Positions 15,681 to 22,390 of a stretch of DNA of 22,400 nt are shown here, piece after piece. The notes below the pieces were generated by a model, which saw nothing but the letters and a program-made list of their open reading frames with translations, ran no database searches and was not told where the DNA came from. The position numbers and the translations under genes are program-made. The DNA lies in NCBI GenBank assembly GCA_012522645.1, contig JAAYKC010000058.1, positions 1-22,400 of the forward strand, given 5' to 3'. The stretch comes from Thermoplasmatales archaeon. Lineage in GTDB: Archaea; Thermoplasmatota; Thermoplasmata; Methanomassiliicoccales; Methanomethylophilaceae. The number at the start of each line of letters is the position of its first letter. The stretch's first letter is position 1.

Positions 15681-16526
15681 ATGGCCCCGTCCGCTGACCT
15701 GATCAAGGTCCTGATAGTCGCGGTCATAATGATCCCCGCCTGCATCAGCGACTGGAGGAAACGGGAGGCATCAGAAATGCACTGGGCCCTGATGGGCGGT
15801 GCGGGAATGGTCCTCGTGGCACTTTACGGCGGCGGCGAGATATGGGCCAGGTTCATGGTCGTATCCGGCATGGCCGTGATGCTCTTCGACCTGTTGGTGG
15901 ACCGGGACGGCGGCGCAGGAGAGCAGTCGGCGATCTATGCGGCCATAGCGGCGCTCTTCCTGATTCCCGCAGTGATGTCCGACTGGGATTTCAGAATGAT
16001 CGCGATACCGATACTGGCGACGTACACGGTCATGATCCTGTTGTATTACTTCGGGCTGATGAAGGGCGGTGCGGATGTGATATGCCTGATCGCCATGGGA
16101 ATGGTCTTCCAGCACTATCCTGTCCTGAACGGAATGCCTCTCATAGAGCCGGGAACGGGGATCTATGATGCGGTGTTCCTGTTCCCGTTGTTCGTTCTCA
16201 TGATCGCGCTCGTCATCACCGCAGTTGTGATGCTGATCTACTTCTTCGTGCGGAATCTCAGGAACGGAGATACCGGCACTGCGATGTTCTTCGGTTACAG
16301 GATGGATCTGGGGGATGTTCCCGGCAGCATGGTCTGGCCTATACAGGACATCATCAACGGGGAGCCGGTCACCGTATGGAACGCTGTGGACGATCCGGAC
16401 GTTCTTCAGCGTCTGTGGGACGCGGGAGCGGAGAGGATATGGGTAACCCCGAAGATACCGTTCCTGATACCGATCTTCGCAGGCTTCCTGTTCATGGTGA
16501 TGATCGGGAATCCGTTGTTCATCTGA
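15681..16526 (+). CDS. Archaeal prepilin/preflagellin peptidase (A24, GxGD aspartic membrane protease)
   Basis: A 281-residue polytopic membrane protease of the FlaK/PibD type, expected to cut class III signal peptides of archaellins and type IV pilins. The two catalytic aspartates are recognisable: Asp24 in CISDWRKRE after the first helix and Asp132 in the KGGADV version of the GxGD motif. Hydrophobic helices surround both, with a long membrane segment near residues 155-185. The C-terminal soluble part (SMVWPIQDIINGEPVTVW, a short helix, then TPKIPFLIP) and the last helix resemble archaeal preflagellin peptidases. No pilin or archaellin gene lies in the window. Translation appears leaderless. 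Its last eight bases overlap the 3' end of the convergent amrS. Confidence 0.87.
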   Translation: MAPSADLIKVLIVAVIMIPACISDWRKREASEMHWALMGGAGMVLVALYGGGEIWARFMVVSGMAVMLFDLLVDRDGGAGEQSAIYAAIAALFLIPAVMSDWDFRMIAIPILATYTVMILLYYFGLMKGGADVICLIAMGMVFQHYPVLNGMPLIEPGTGIYDAVFLFPLFVLMIALVITAVVMLIYFFVRNLRNGDTGTAMFFGYRMDLGDVPGSMVWPIQDIINGEPVTVWNAVDDPDVLQRLWDAGAERIWVTPKIPFLIPIFAGFLFMVMIGNPLFI

Positions 16527-17535
16527 TGATGTTGAGACGGGTCCTGCAGGATGAGCAGCGGTCTCCGTTCAATCCCACGATATCAATTAGATATCCCGTC
16601 CTTTTGATCACGACATTACCGCATTCAGGGCAGAACGTATCCGATCCGTCATCTGTTATAATGTTCCCGATGTACACATGCTTCAGCCCCGCCTCCTCCG
16701 CTATGTCCATGGCCTTCTCCAATGATTCCTGCGGGGTCCACGGCACCATGCCCATCTCGTTATCGGGATGGAATCTGGAAAAATGCACCGGCACATAGGG
16801 CGACAGTTCTCTGACGACCCATTCCGCGAACGCTTTGATCTCCCCGGGCGAATCATTGTGGTCCGGGATCAGGAGATATGTGAGCTCGATGTGCACCTTC
16901 TCCTCATACGCTATTTTCACGGCCTTCAGCACATCCTCCAGATGGGCACCGCAGATCTCCGTGTAGAACTTATCCGTGAATCCCTTCACATCGAAGTTCA
17001 CCGCATCCGCGATCTTGCAGAGGTCCCGCAGAGGCTCCTCGCAGATCAGACCGTTGCTTATGAGCACGCATTCCAGATCCGGGTCGCAGCGTATGGTGTC
17101 CTGTATGTACTCGATCCAGATCGTCGGCTCGTTGTACGTGAATGCTATCCCCTCGCTCTTCTCCCGGTTGCACATGGCCGCCAGGTCCTGAGGTGATTTG
17201 TAAGTGGTCCTCTTGCGGCCGGCAGGGGACTGGGATATCGAATAGTTCTGACAATGCTTGCAGGTCATGTTGCATCCGACGCTGCCGACGGAGAATATCC
17301 TGCTTCCCGGTTTGTAGTGATAAAGCGGTTTCTTCTCCACCGGGTCGACGCAGAGCGACGACACCCTGCCGTAGGTGTCGGCAACAAGATAGTCCGGGTC
17401 GCCGCGTCTGGCGCCGCACCTGCCGTACTTGCCCACTCCGATCCTGCATCTGTGGGGGCAGAGGCCGCATACGTATACGTCACCGTCCCTCCTGTAGTAT
17501 CGGGCCTCCATTCTGACCGGGCTAGTAGCGGCCAT
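16519..17535 (-). CDS. amrS: AmmeMemoRadiSam-type radical SAM protein
   Basis: A 338-residue radical SAM enzyme of the AmrS (PflA-related) family. The [4Fe-4S]/SAM triad is Cys88, Cys92 and Cys95 in VGCNMTCKHCQNYSIS. An N-terminal cysteine cluster (CGLCPHRC, then GRCGARR, residues 23-41) and a C-terminal zinc-ribbon-like tail (CPECG and CSSC) flank the barrel; FTYNEPTIWIEY is characteristic of the family. The reaction is not known to me. AmrS usually travels with MEMO1 and AMMECR1 homologues, neither of which is here. The ATG at 17535 is chosen over one at 17511 because GGAGG lies seven bases before it. It overlaps the thiL stop by 14 bases, so the two are cotranscribed and probably coupled. 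Confidence 0.9.
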   Translation of the reverse strand: MAATSPVRMEARYYRRDGDVYVCGLCPHRCRIGVGKYGRCGARRGDPDYLVADTYGRVSSLCVDPVEKKPLYHYKPGSRIFSVGSVGCNMTCKHCQNYSISQSPAGRKRTTYKSPQDLAAMCNREKSEGIAFTYNEPTIWIEYIQDTIRCDPDLECVLISNGLICEEPLRDLCKIADAVNFDVKGFTDKFYTEICGAHLEDVLKAVKIAYEEKVHIELTYLLIPDHNDSPGEIKAFAEWVVRELSPYVPVHFSRFHPDNEMGMVPWTPQESLEKAMDIAEEAGLKHVYIGNIITDDGSDTFCPECGNVVIKRTGYLIDIVGLNGDRCSSCRTRLNIIR

Positions 17536-18469
17536 ATTCCAGCCTCCTCACTCCGTCATCGGCGACGAGCCTGGCTTCTCTGCCCGAGGTCACCGTGCCG
17601 ATTATGGTGAAGTTCACTCCCGAGTCATACAGACTGCCGATATCCTCTTTGCCGAAGGTGAAGAGCAGCTCGTACTCCCCTCCGAAATTCAGCATCATAT
17701 CGATCTCGGACACCCCGGTCTCCTCCGAGACATCCTCCACATCCGCCCCTTTGGGGAGGAATTCCAGCATCAGATCCATCCCTGCATGGCTGCTTTCGCA
17801 TATCGTGAGCGCAGCGGTGGCGAGACCGTCCGAGAGATCTATGCAGGAGGTCACGATGCCGGAGGATGCCAGGGCGATGCCCTCCCTGATCCTCGGCACG
17901 GGGATGCAGAGGGCATCGACGGCATCCGGGAAGATGAGGCCGTTCATCATGGCATGGTATCCCGCCGCCGGGGAGCCGAGGGGCCCCGTCACGGCTACCA
18001 GATCGCCCGGCACGGCACCCCTTCTGGTCATGGGCTTCCTGCCCTCCATGGACCCTATCGCGGTTCCGCATACGAATCCGCTGCCCGGTTTAGTGTCCCC
18101 TCCCGCTATGTAGGCGCCGCAGAACTCCGCGCACTGATCGGCACCGCTCATGATATCACAGACCTCCTGAGCGCCCAGGGAATCAGGGATCCCCAGGGAG
18201 AGGGTCAGGGCCGCAGGCCTGCCGCCCATGCTGGCTATATCACTGAAATTGACGGCTGCGCTCATCCAGCCGAACTGCTCGAAGGTCATCCCCTCCGGTT
18301 TGTGCCTCTCCAGGGTGACGGAGTCAGAGGCTATGACCAGGAACGCTCCATCCACCTCCACGACGGCCGAGTCGTCCCCGGGACCGACGGGGAACGGACA
18401 GGGCCTTATGACGTTGAGAGCCCTTTTTATCAGGGCCCGCTCATCGAAGTCACCGGGGCACATGCTCAT
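17522..18469 (-). CDS. thiL: Thiamine-monophosphate kinase
   Basis: ATP-dependent kinase making thiamine diphosphate from thiamine monophosphate, the last step of cofactor synthesis. The 315 residues follow the PurM/ThiL fold: PVGPGDDSAVVEV with metal- and ATP-binding aspartates near residue 29, a SDSVTLERHKPEG substrate loop, AAVNFSDIASMGGRPAALTLS, IAGGDTKPG, and a C-terminal DLSDGLATA followed by FGGEYELLFTF. All core motifs are present. A second in-frame ATG lies two codons downstream. The TATA-like CTTTATTTAG (18485-18494 on the minus strand) predicts transcription starting within a few bases of these ATGs, so the gene looks leaderless. ThDP is the cofactor of the acetolactate synthase encoded elsewhere in the window. 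Confidence 0.95.
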   Translation of the reverse strand: MSMCPGDFDERALIKRALNVIRPCPFPVGPGDDSAVVEVDGAFLVIASDSVTLERHKPEGMTFEQFGWMSAAVNFSDIASMGGRPAALTLSLGIPDSLGAQEVCDIMSGADQCAEFCGAYIAGGDTKPGSGFVCGTAIGSMEGRKPMTRRGAVPGDLVAVTGPLGSPAAGYHAMMNGLIFPDAVDALCIPVPRIREGIALASSGIVTSCIDLSDGLATAALTICESSHAGMDLMLEFLPKGADVEDVSEETGVSEIDMMLNFGGEYELLFTFGKEDIGSLYDSGVNFTIIGTVTSGREARLVADDGVRRLEYGRY

Positions 18470-18554
18470 TCGATGCCGCTGTCCCTAAATAAAGATGTTC
18501 TGTCGTAAGTACAATATACCTAAATACGAAACTACGGATAATGAGAGGACAGAA
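18470..18554. promoter_or_regulatory. Divergent promoter region, thiL / larA-like operon
   Basis: An 85-base spacer with two separate TATA candidates. CTTTATTTAG on the minus strand (18485-18494) serves thiL. On the plus strand, TACAATATACCTAAATAC (18510-18527) lies about 30-45 bases before the larA-like ATG, which is preceded by a GAGAGG ribosome binding site at 18543-18548. Thus the two directions differ in style: leaderless for thiL, leadered for the racemase unit. Confidence 0.5.
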
Positions 18555-19796
18555 ATGATCATGAACGTCAAGTACGGCAAAGGCGGGTGCCAGACCGCAA
18601 CGGTTCCGGATGAGAATCTCATAGGGACCTTCTACCCCGCTGATGTGAAATGCCGCCCGGCGGACGAAGTGATAAACGAATCCATAGACGACCCCATAGG
18701 ATACGGGTCCCTGGCCGAGTTCCTGGAGGGAGGCAAGGACATAGTGTTCATAGTGAACGATGCGACAAGGCCCACGCCTACGGCGAAGGTGCTGGATGCT
18801 CTTCACAAGAGGATGGACCTCAGGAAAGCGAGATACCTGGTGGCCACCGGCGCCCACAGGGATATGACTCCGTCCGAGTATGACTTCGTGTTCGGCAGGC
18901 ACTACGAGTATCTGAAGGACAGGATAATCGCCCACGATGCCAAGACGTCCGAGTGCCTATATCTCGGTCAGTCCAAGAACGGCACCCCGATGGAGGTCAA
19001 CAGGATCGCCGTGGAGGCTGACCGTCTCGTGATAATAACCAGTGTCGAGCCTCACTATTTCGCAGGCTACACCGGGGGGAGGAAATCCTTCCTGCCCGGG
19101 GTCGCATCCTTCAGAACGATAGAGGCCAATCATAAACTGGCCATGAAGAAGGAAGCCCAATCCCTGGTGCTGGAGGGCAACCCGGTCCATGAGGACATGA
19201 TGGATGCCCTGGAGAGCGTGAAGGGGAAGGAGATCTTCTCCATACAGATGGTGCTGGACAGGCACCAGAACATATACAAGGCGGCAGCCGGGGATCTCAA
19301 CCGTGCCTTCGCCAAAGCCGTGGAGTGGGCCAACGTCGTCTTCTCCGTGCCGATCCCGGAGAAGGCGGATGTCGTCATATCCGTGGCGCCCTACCCGATG
19401 GACGTTGACCTGTATCAGTCGCAGAAGGCCATTGACAACGGGAAATGGGCCCTGAAGGAAGGAGGCAAGCTGATAATGGTGTCCAAGTGCAGAGAGGGCA
19501 TAGGCGGGGATACGTTCCTGAAGCAGCTGTCCCTGTCGAAGGACCCGGCAAGGGTGCTGGAGAATCTGAGCAAGGAGTACAAGCTCGGATACCACAAGGC
19601 CGCCAAGATGGCGGAGGTCGCCGTATGGGCGGACCTGTGGGTCGTCTCGGACCTGGACCCGAAACTGATATCTGAAGCGAACATGACCCCTTTCAAATCC
19701 CTGGAGGATGCGATGGAAGAGGTCTTTAAATGGAAGCCTGACGCCAGGATACTGGTCCTGGCGGACGGAAGCGTTACCATACCGAGGTTAGAGTGA
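18555..19796 (+). CDS. LarA-family nickel-pincer racemase/epimerase (2-hydroxyacid racemase-like)
   Basis: A 413-residue homologue of lactate racemase LarA, which uses a nickel-pincer nucleotide bound to a lysine to racemise 2-hydroxyacids by hydride transfer. NDATRPTPT (residues 68-76) and the EPHYFAGYTGGRKSFLPG block are diagnostic. Residues matching the Lactiplantibacillus plantarum active site occur at a constant offset of seven: His101 (GAHR), His167 (EPHYF), Lys177 (GGRKS, the cofactor-linking lysine) and His193 (EANHK). The enzyme therefore looks active. The ATG at 18555 is chosen for its GAGAGG site; an in-frame ATG at 18495 lies in the promoter. The substrate is unknown, as the family also includes racemases of malate, hydroxyglutarate and others. 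Cofactor genes larB, larC and larE are not in the window. Confidence 0.9.
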   Translation: MIMNVKYGKGGCQTATVPDENLIGTFYPADVKCRPADEVINESIDDPIGYGSLAEFLEGGKDIVFIVNDATRPTPTAKVLDALHKRMDLRKARYLVATGAHRDMTPSEYDFVFGRHYEYLKDRIIAHDAKTSECLYLGQSKNGTPMEVNRIAVEADRLVIITSVEPHYFAGYTGGRKSFLPGVASFRTIEANHKLAMKKEAQSLVLEGNPVHEDMMDALESVKGKEIFSIQMVLDRHQNIYKAAAGDLNRAFAKAVEWANVVFSVPIPEKADVVISVAPYPMDVDLYQSQKAIDNGKWALKEGGKLIMVSKCREGIGGDTFLKQLSLSKDPARVLENLSKEYKLGYHKAAKMAEVAVWADLWVVSDLDPKLISEANMTPFKSLEDAMEEVFKWKPDARILVLADGSVTIPRLE

Positions 19797-19797
19797 T

Positions 19798-20895
19798 ATG
19801 AGCGATTTCAAGACAGATAAGCTGGACAAGATAAAGGACGCCCTGAACGTATGCACGATGTGCGGATTCTGCAAGAGCGTCTGCCCTTCCTTCAAGGCCA
19901 TAGGGTGGGATGCGGACCTTTCCAGAGGGAGGATAATCCTTTCATACGGCCTTGCGACAGGGGAGATACCCGTTGACGAGTCCGTGATGAAGAGCATGTA
20001 CACATGCACCACCTGTGCGGACTGCGTCAGGCGCTGCACATCCAAGGTGGACATAGTGGAGATAATAGAGGCCGCCCGTGCGGACATGGTCAGGAACGGG
20101 CACATTCTCCCCAAGCACAAGACCGTGTGCGAGAACATACTCGAGACCAACAATCCCTACGGGGAGAAGAAATCGGTCAGGGAGACCCTGGGCAGGGAGC
20201 CTAAGAAGGCGGAGATAGGATACTTCGCCGGGTGCACAGCCACCTACAGGAACAAGGAGATCTCCGCATCAACGATATCCATCCTCGACAAGCTTAAGGT
20301 GGACTACACCACGCTGGATGAGGTCTGCTGCGGCTCCGTGATGGAGAGGATAGGCTGGCCCCACGAGGATGTGGTGAAGCTCTACACAAAGAACCTGGAT
20401 CACATAAAGTCCCTGGGGATCAAGACCCTGGTGCTGTCCTGCGCCGGATGCTACAGGATGTTCAAGGTCGAATACCCGAAGTATGTCGAGGTCCCGTTCG
20501 AGGTGCTGCATATATCCGAGTTCCTTGCGAAGCAGGATCTGAAGCTCAAGCCGATGGACGGCACCATCGCCACATACCATGACCCCTGCCATCTGGGCAG
20601 GCATGGCGGTGTGTACGATGCGCCGAGAGAGGTCATAAAGAAGATTCCCGGGCTGGACTTCAGGGAGATGGAGTTCAGCGGCCCCACGTCCCACTGCTGC
20701 GGAGGCGGCGGCGGTGTGAGATCCGCTTATCCTGAGGAGTCAGGCATAATCGCCAAGACCCGGATGGAGGAGGCGGAGTTCGCCGATCTGATGATCACTG
20801 CCTGTCCGTTCTGTGTCAACAATCTCATATTGGGGAAGGGGAAGAAGGACATCCGGGTGGTGGACCTGGTAGAGCTGATCGATGAGCTTCTCTGA
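19798..20895 (+). CDS. HdrD/GlpC-like iron-sulfur protein with two CCG domains
   Basis: A 365-residue soluble redox protein starting one base after the larA-like stop. Two 4Fe-4S motifs come first: Cys19, 22, 25, 29 (CTMCGFCKSVCP) and Cys70, 73, 76, 80 (CTTCADCVRRC). Two complete CCG modules follow: Cys146, Cys177-178, Cys215 and 218; then Cys264, Cys300-301, Cys336 and 339. This is the layout of heterodisulfide reductase HdrD and of the GlpC or lactate/glycolate oxidase iron-sulfur subunits. If HdrD, it would reduce CoM-S-S-CoB; as no HdrE lies nearby it would need another electron donor, as has been proposed for Methanomassiliicoccales. If GlpC-like, it would accept electrons from a 2-hydroxyacid dehydrogenase, which the adjacent racemase makes attractive. 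No FAD subunit is in the window. Confidence 0.88.
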   Translation: MSDFKTDKLDKIKDALNVCTMCGFCKSVCPSFKAIGWDADLSRGRIILSYGLATGEIPVDESVMKSMYTCTTCADCVRRCTSKVDIVEIIEAARADMVRNGHILPKHKTVCENILETNNPYGEKKSVRETLGREPKKAEIGYFAGCTATYRNKEISASTISILDKLKVDYTTLDEVCCGSVMERIGWPHEDVVKLYTKNLDHIKSLGIKTLVLSCAGCYRMFKVEYPKYVEVPFEVLHISEFLAKQDLKLKPMDGTIATYHDPCHLGRHGGVYDAPREVIKKIPGLDFREMEFSGPTSHCCGGGGGVRSAYPEESGIIAKTRMEEAEFADLMITACPFCVNNLILGKGKKDIRVVDLVELIDELL

Positions 20896-20897
20896 AG

Positions 20898-21695
20898 ATG
20901 GAGACTTCGTGGCGTAAGGGGAGGATATCATACGAACGCCCGAGGATAATGGGGATACTGAACGTAACCCCTGACTCATTCTCGGACGGCGGAGATCATT
21001 ACAGGAGCGCATCAGAGCATGCGTTCCGTATGATCGACGAAGGCGCCGACATGATCGATATCGGCGGAGAGTCCACAAGGCCCGGATTCACGCCCGTGTC
21101 CGCGGAGGAGGAGATCAGGCGCATAATGCCCGTGCTCCTCGAGTTGGCGGGCTCCGCCGATGTGCCAGTGAGCGTGGATACCTGGAAGCCGGAGGTGGCG
21201 GAGGCTGCCATAGATGCGGGAGCGGACATCATAAACGATGTATACGGCCTCAGGGCCGACGGAATGATGGAACTGGTAGCCTCGTCCGGTGTCGCGGCTG
21301 TCATAATGCACATGCACGGCGATCCTGCGACATTGCATTCAGAGACTATGGAAGGGGATGCCGTCGCTCAGGTGGTCGGTTTCCTTAAGGAGAGGAAGGC
21401 CGCCGCCCTGGATGCCGGGATGAGAGAGGACAGGATGATCATGGATCCCGGGGTGGGATTCGGTAAGAGCCAGATGCAGAATGTAAGCATCATCGGATCG
21501 GCAGGGGAGTTCTCCCTCGGATGCCCTGTTCTGATAGGGGCATCAAGGAAGAGGTTCCTGAAGACCCAGCTGCCGGGCATGAGCGCGGATGAGGCCACGG
21601 CGGAGATGTCCCTGAGGGCGGTGCGCGCAGGGGCGAACATCCTCAGGGTGCACAATGTGGCAGCCGTCAGGGATGCCTTAGAGAAGCACCTTTAG
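20898..21695 (+). CDS. folP: Dihydropteroate synthase
   Basis: TIM-barrel enzyme joining the pterin diphosphate to p-aminobenzoate. The 265 residues contain the full FolP set: IMGILNVTPDSFSDGG near residue 17, MIDIGGESTRPG, the VSVDTWKPEVAEAA and IINDVYGL strands, IMHMHGDP, DPGVGFGKS, IGASRKRF and the closing RVHNVAAVRDAL. A complete pterin site and the SRKRF motif separate it from pterin-binding domains of MtrH or CdhD proteins. It begins two bases after the iron-sulfur gene, so it belongs to the same transcript. A later ATG (20949) would delete the first strand and is unlikely. Its last 18 bases overlap the convergent zinc-ribbon gene. Confidence 0.93.
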   Translation: METSWRKGRISYERPRIMGILNVTPDSFSDGGDHYRSASEHAFRMIDEGADMIDIGGESTRPGFTPVSAEEEIRRIMPVLLELAGSADVPVSVDTWKPEVAEAAIDAGADIINDVYGLRADGMMELVASSGVAAVIMHMHGDPATLHSETMEGDAVAQVVGFLKERKAAALDAGMREDRMIMDPGVGFGKSQMQNVSIIGSAGEFSLGCPVLIGASRKRFLKTQLPGMSADEATAEMSLRAVRAGANILRVHNVAAVRDALEKHL

Positions 21696-21890
21696 TGCCC
21701 CGCCGACCGCCAGAACCGCCAGCAGCGACACCGCGATGAGGATGTAGAATCTCCTGTCCTTCCTCTTCTCAGTCTCATCATCATATTCCCTGAGCATCAG
21801 GCACTCTTCGTCGCAATAGATCTTGCCGTAGGGGACGGGGTCCCCGCAGTAAAGGCAGTGGGAATGCTCCGGAAGACGGGCCATGGGCAT
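21678..21890 (-). CDS. Small tail-anchored zinc-ribbon protein (DUF2116-like)
   Basis: A 70-residue protein. The N-terminal half holds a treble-clef or ribbon-like CLYCG, then YCDEEC cysteine set (residues 12-30, PEHSHCLYCGDPVPYGKIYC) typical of the archaeal DUF2116 family. After a charged segment (EYDDETEKRKDRR) a single hydrophobic helix (FYILIAVSLLAVLAVGGALKVLL) ends the protein, so it should be tail-anchored with the ribbon in the cytosol. Function is unknown. Two ATGs, at 21890 and 21884, are possible; TACTTAAA (21906-21913; TTTAAGTA on the minus strand) is about 20-25 bases away, suggesting a leaderless message. The gene converges on folP and overlaps its last 18 bases. Confidence 0.8.
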   Translation of the reverse strand: MPMARLPEHSHCLYCGDPVPYGKIYCDEECLMLREYDDETEKRKDRRFYILIAVSLLAVLAVGGALKVLL

Positions 21891-21978
21891 GTCATCACGT
21901 AGCCGTACTTAAACGATAATGCGCCATTCCCCGGATAAGGCCGGAACCGGCAGTACAACCGTAACAGGCGGGAAGCGT

Positions 21979-22018
21979 CTATTTAAATAGGGGCCGAGGA
22001 AATAATGGTGTCCGTGAT
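21979..22018 (+). promoter_or_regulatory. Promoter and ribosome binding site of the 81-residue protein gene
   Basis: CTATTTAAATAG (21979-21990) is a palindromic TATA-like element about 35-45 bases before the ATG at 22024. GTGAT at 22014-22018 matches the archaeal anti-Shine-Dalgarno core six bases before the ATG. The rest of the 133-base spacer back to the zinc-ribbon gene holds that gene's own promoter and a GC-rich stretch with GCCGGAACCGGC, whose two-base loop makes a hairpin unlikely. Confidence 0.55.
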
Positions 22019-22023
22019 TAGAT

Positions 22024-22269
22024 ATGTCTGATTATAACAGAAAGACGGATTCCGCCTCCGGCAGGAGACGCGGCAGGGCTACCGATTCAGAATACTCCAG
22101 ATGGGGGCTCACGGACGACGAGGCCAAAGTATGGGCCTTCATGAAATCTGAATCGCCCAATCCCAAAGAGGAATGGTCCTCTTGGTACGGCAGGCCCGAG
22201 GAGGAGTATGAGGCGATGTCCGCTTCCGTAGAGAAGAAACTGAAAGAGAACGGTTATTACGACGAGTGA
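22024..22269 (+). CDS. Unrecognised 81-residue protein
   Basis: I do not recognise this protein. It begins MSDYNRKTDSASGRRRGRATD, a polar and arginine-rich, probably disordered tail, followed by a helical, tryptophan-rich acidic part (WGLTDDEAKVWAFMKSE, then EEWSSWYGRPEEEYEAM) and a charged C-terminal helix ending NGYYDE. There are four tryptophans, no cysteine, no signal peptide and no membrane segment. A TATA-like element, a GTGAT ribosome binding site and a following hairpin support it as a real single-gene unit. The opposite-strand frames here lack such signals. The basic tail and acidic helices could suit nucleic-acid or ribosome contact, but that is speculation. Confidence 0.7.
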   Translation: MSDYNRKTDSASGRRRGRATDSEYSRWGLTDDEAKVWAFMKSESPNPKEEWSSWYGRPEEEYEAMSASVEKKLKENGYYDE

Positions 22270-22278
22270 AACATCTTC

Positions 22279-22316
22279 CGGACGGCATCCGTTCCGGCGG
22301 GTGGCCGTCCGTATTT
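22279..22316 (+). terminator. Terminator-like hairpin after the 81-residue protein gene
   Basis: CGGACGGC (22279-22286) and GCCGTCCG (22304-22311) form a perfect 8-base inverted repeat around a 17-base loop, followed by TATTTT. It lies ten bases after the gene's TGA. Archaeal termination relies mainly on T-tracts, so the short T-run may matter more than the stem. Confidence 0.45.
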
Positions 22317-22339
22317 TCCGCATCATCAGAACCTCTCGA

Positions 22340-22390
22340 AAAGCGTACCGTCAGTTCGAGGACTATAAGCATCGGACCAGCGGACGCTTT
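22340..22390. repeat. Imperfect inverted repeat at the window edge
   Basis: AAAGCGTACCG (22340-22350) pairs with CGGACGCTTT (22381-22390) over ten base pairs with one bulged A, around a loop of 30 bases. No coding frame is convincing here. It might be a small RNA, a regulatory structure or the leader of a gene beyond the window; I cannot decide. Confidence 0.3.

Noticed and set aside
18495..18554. Longer N terminus for the larA-like gene from an ATG at 18495
   Set aside because: That stretch contains the likely TATA element; the ATG at 18555 has a GAGAGG site.
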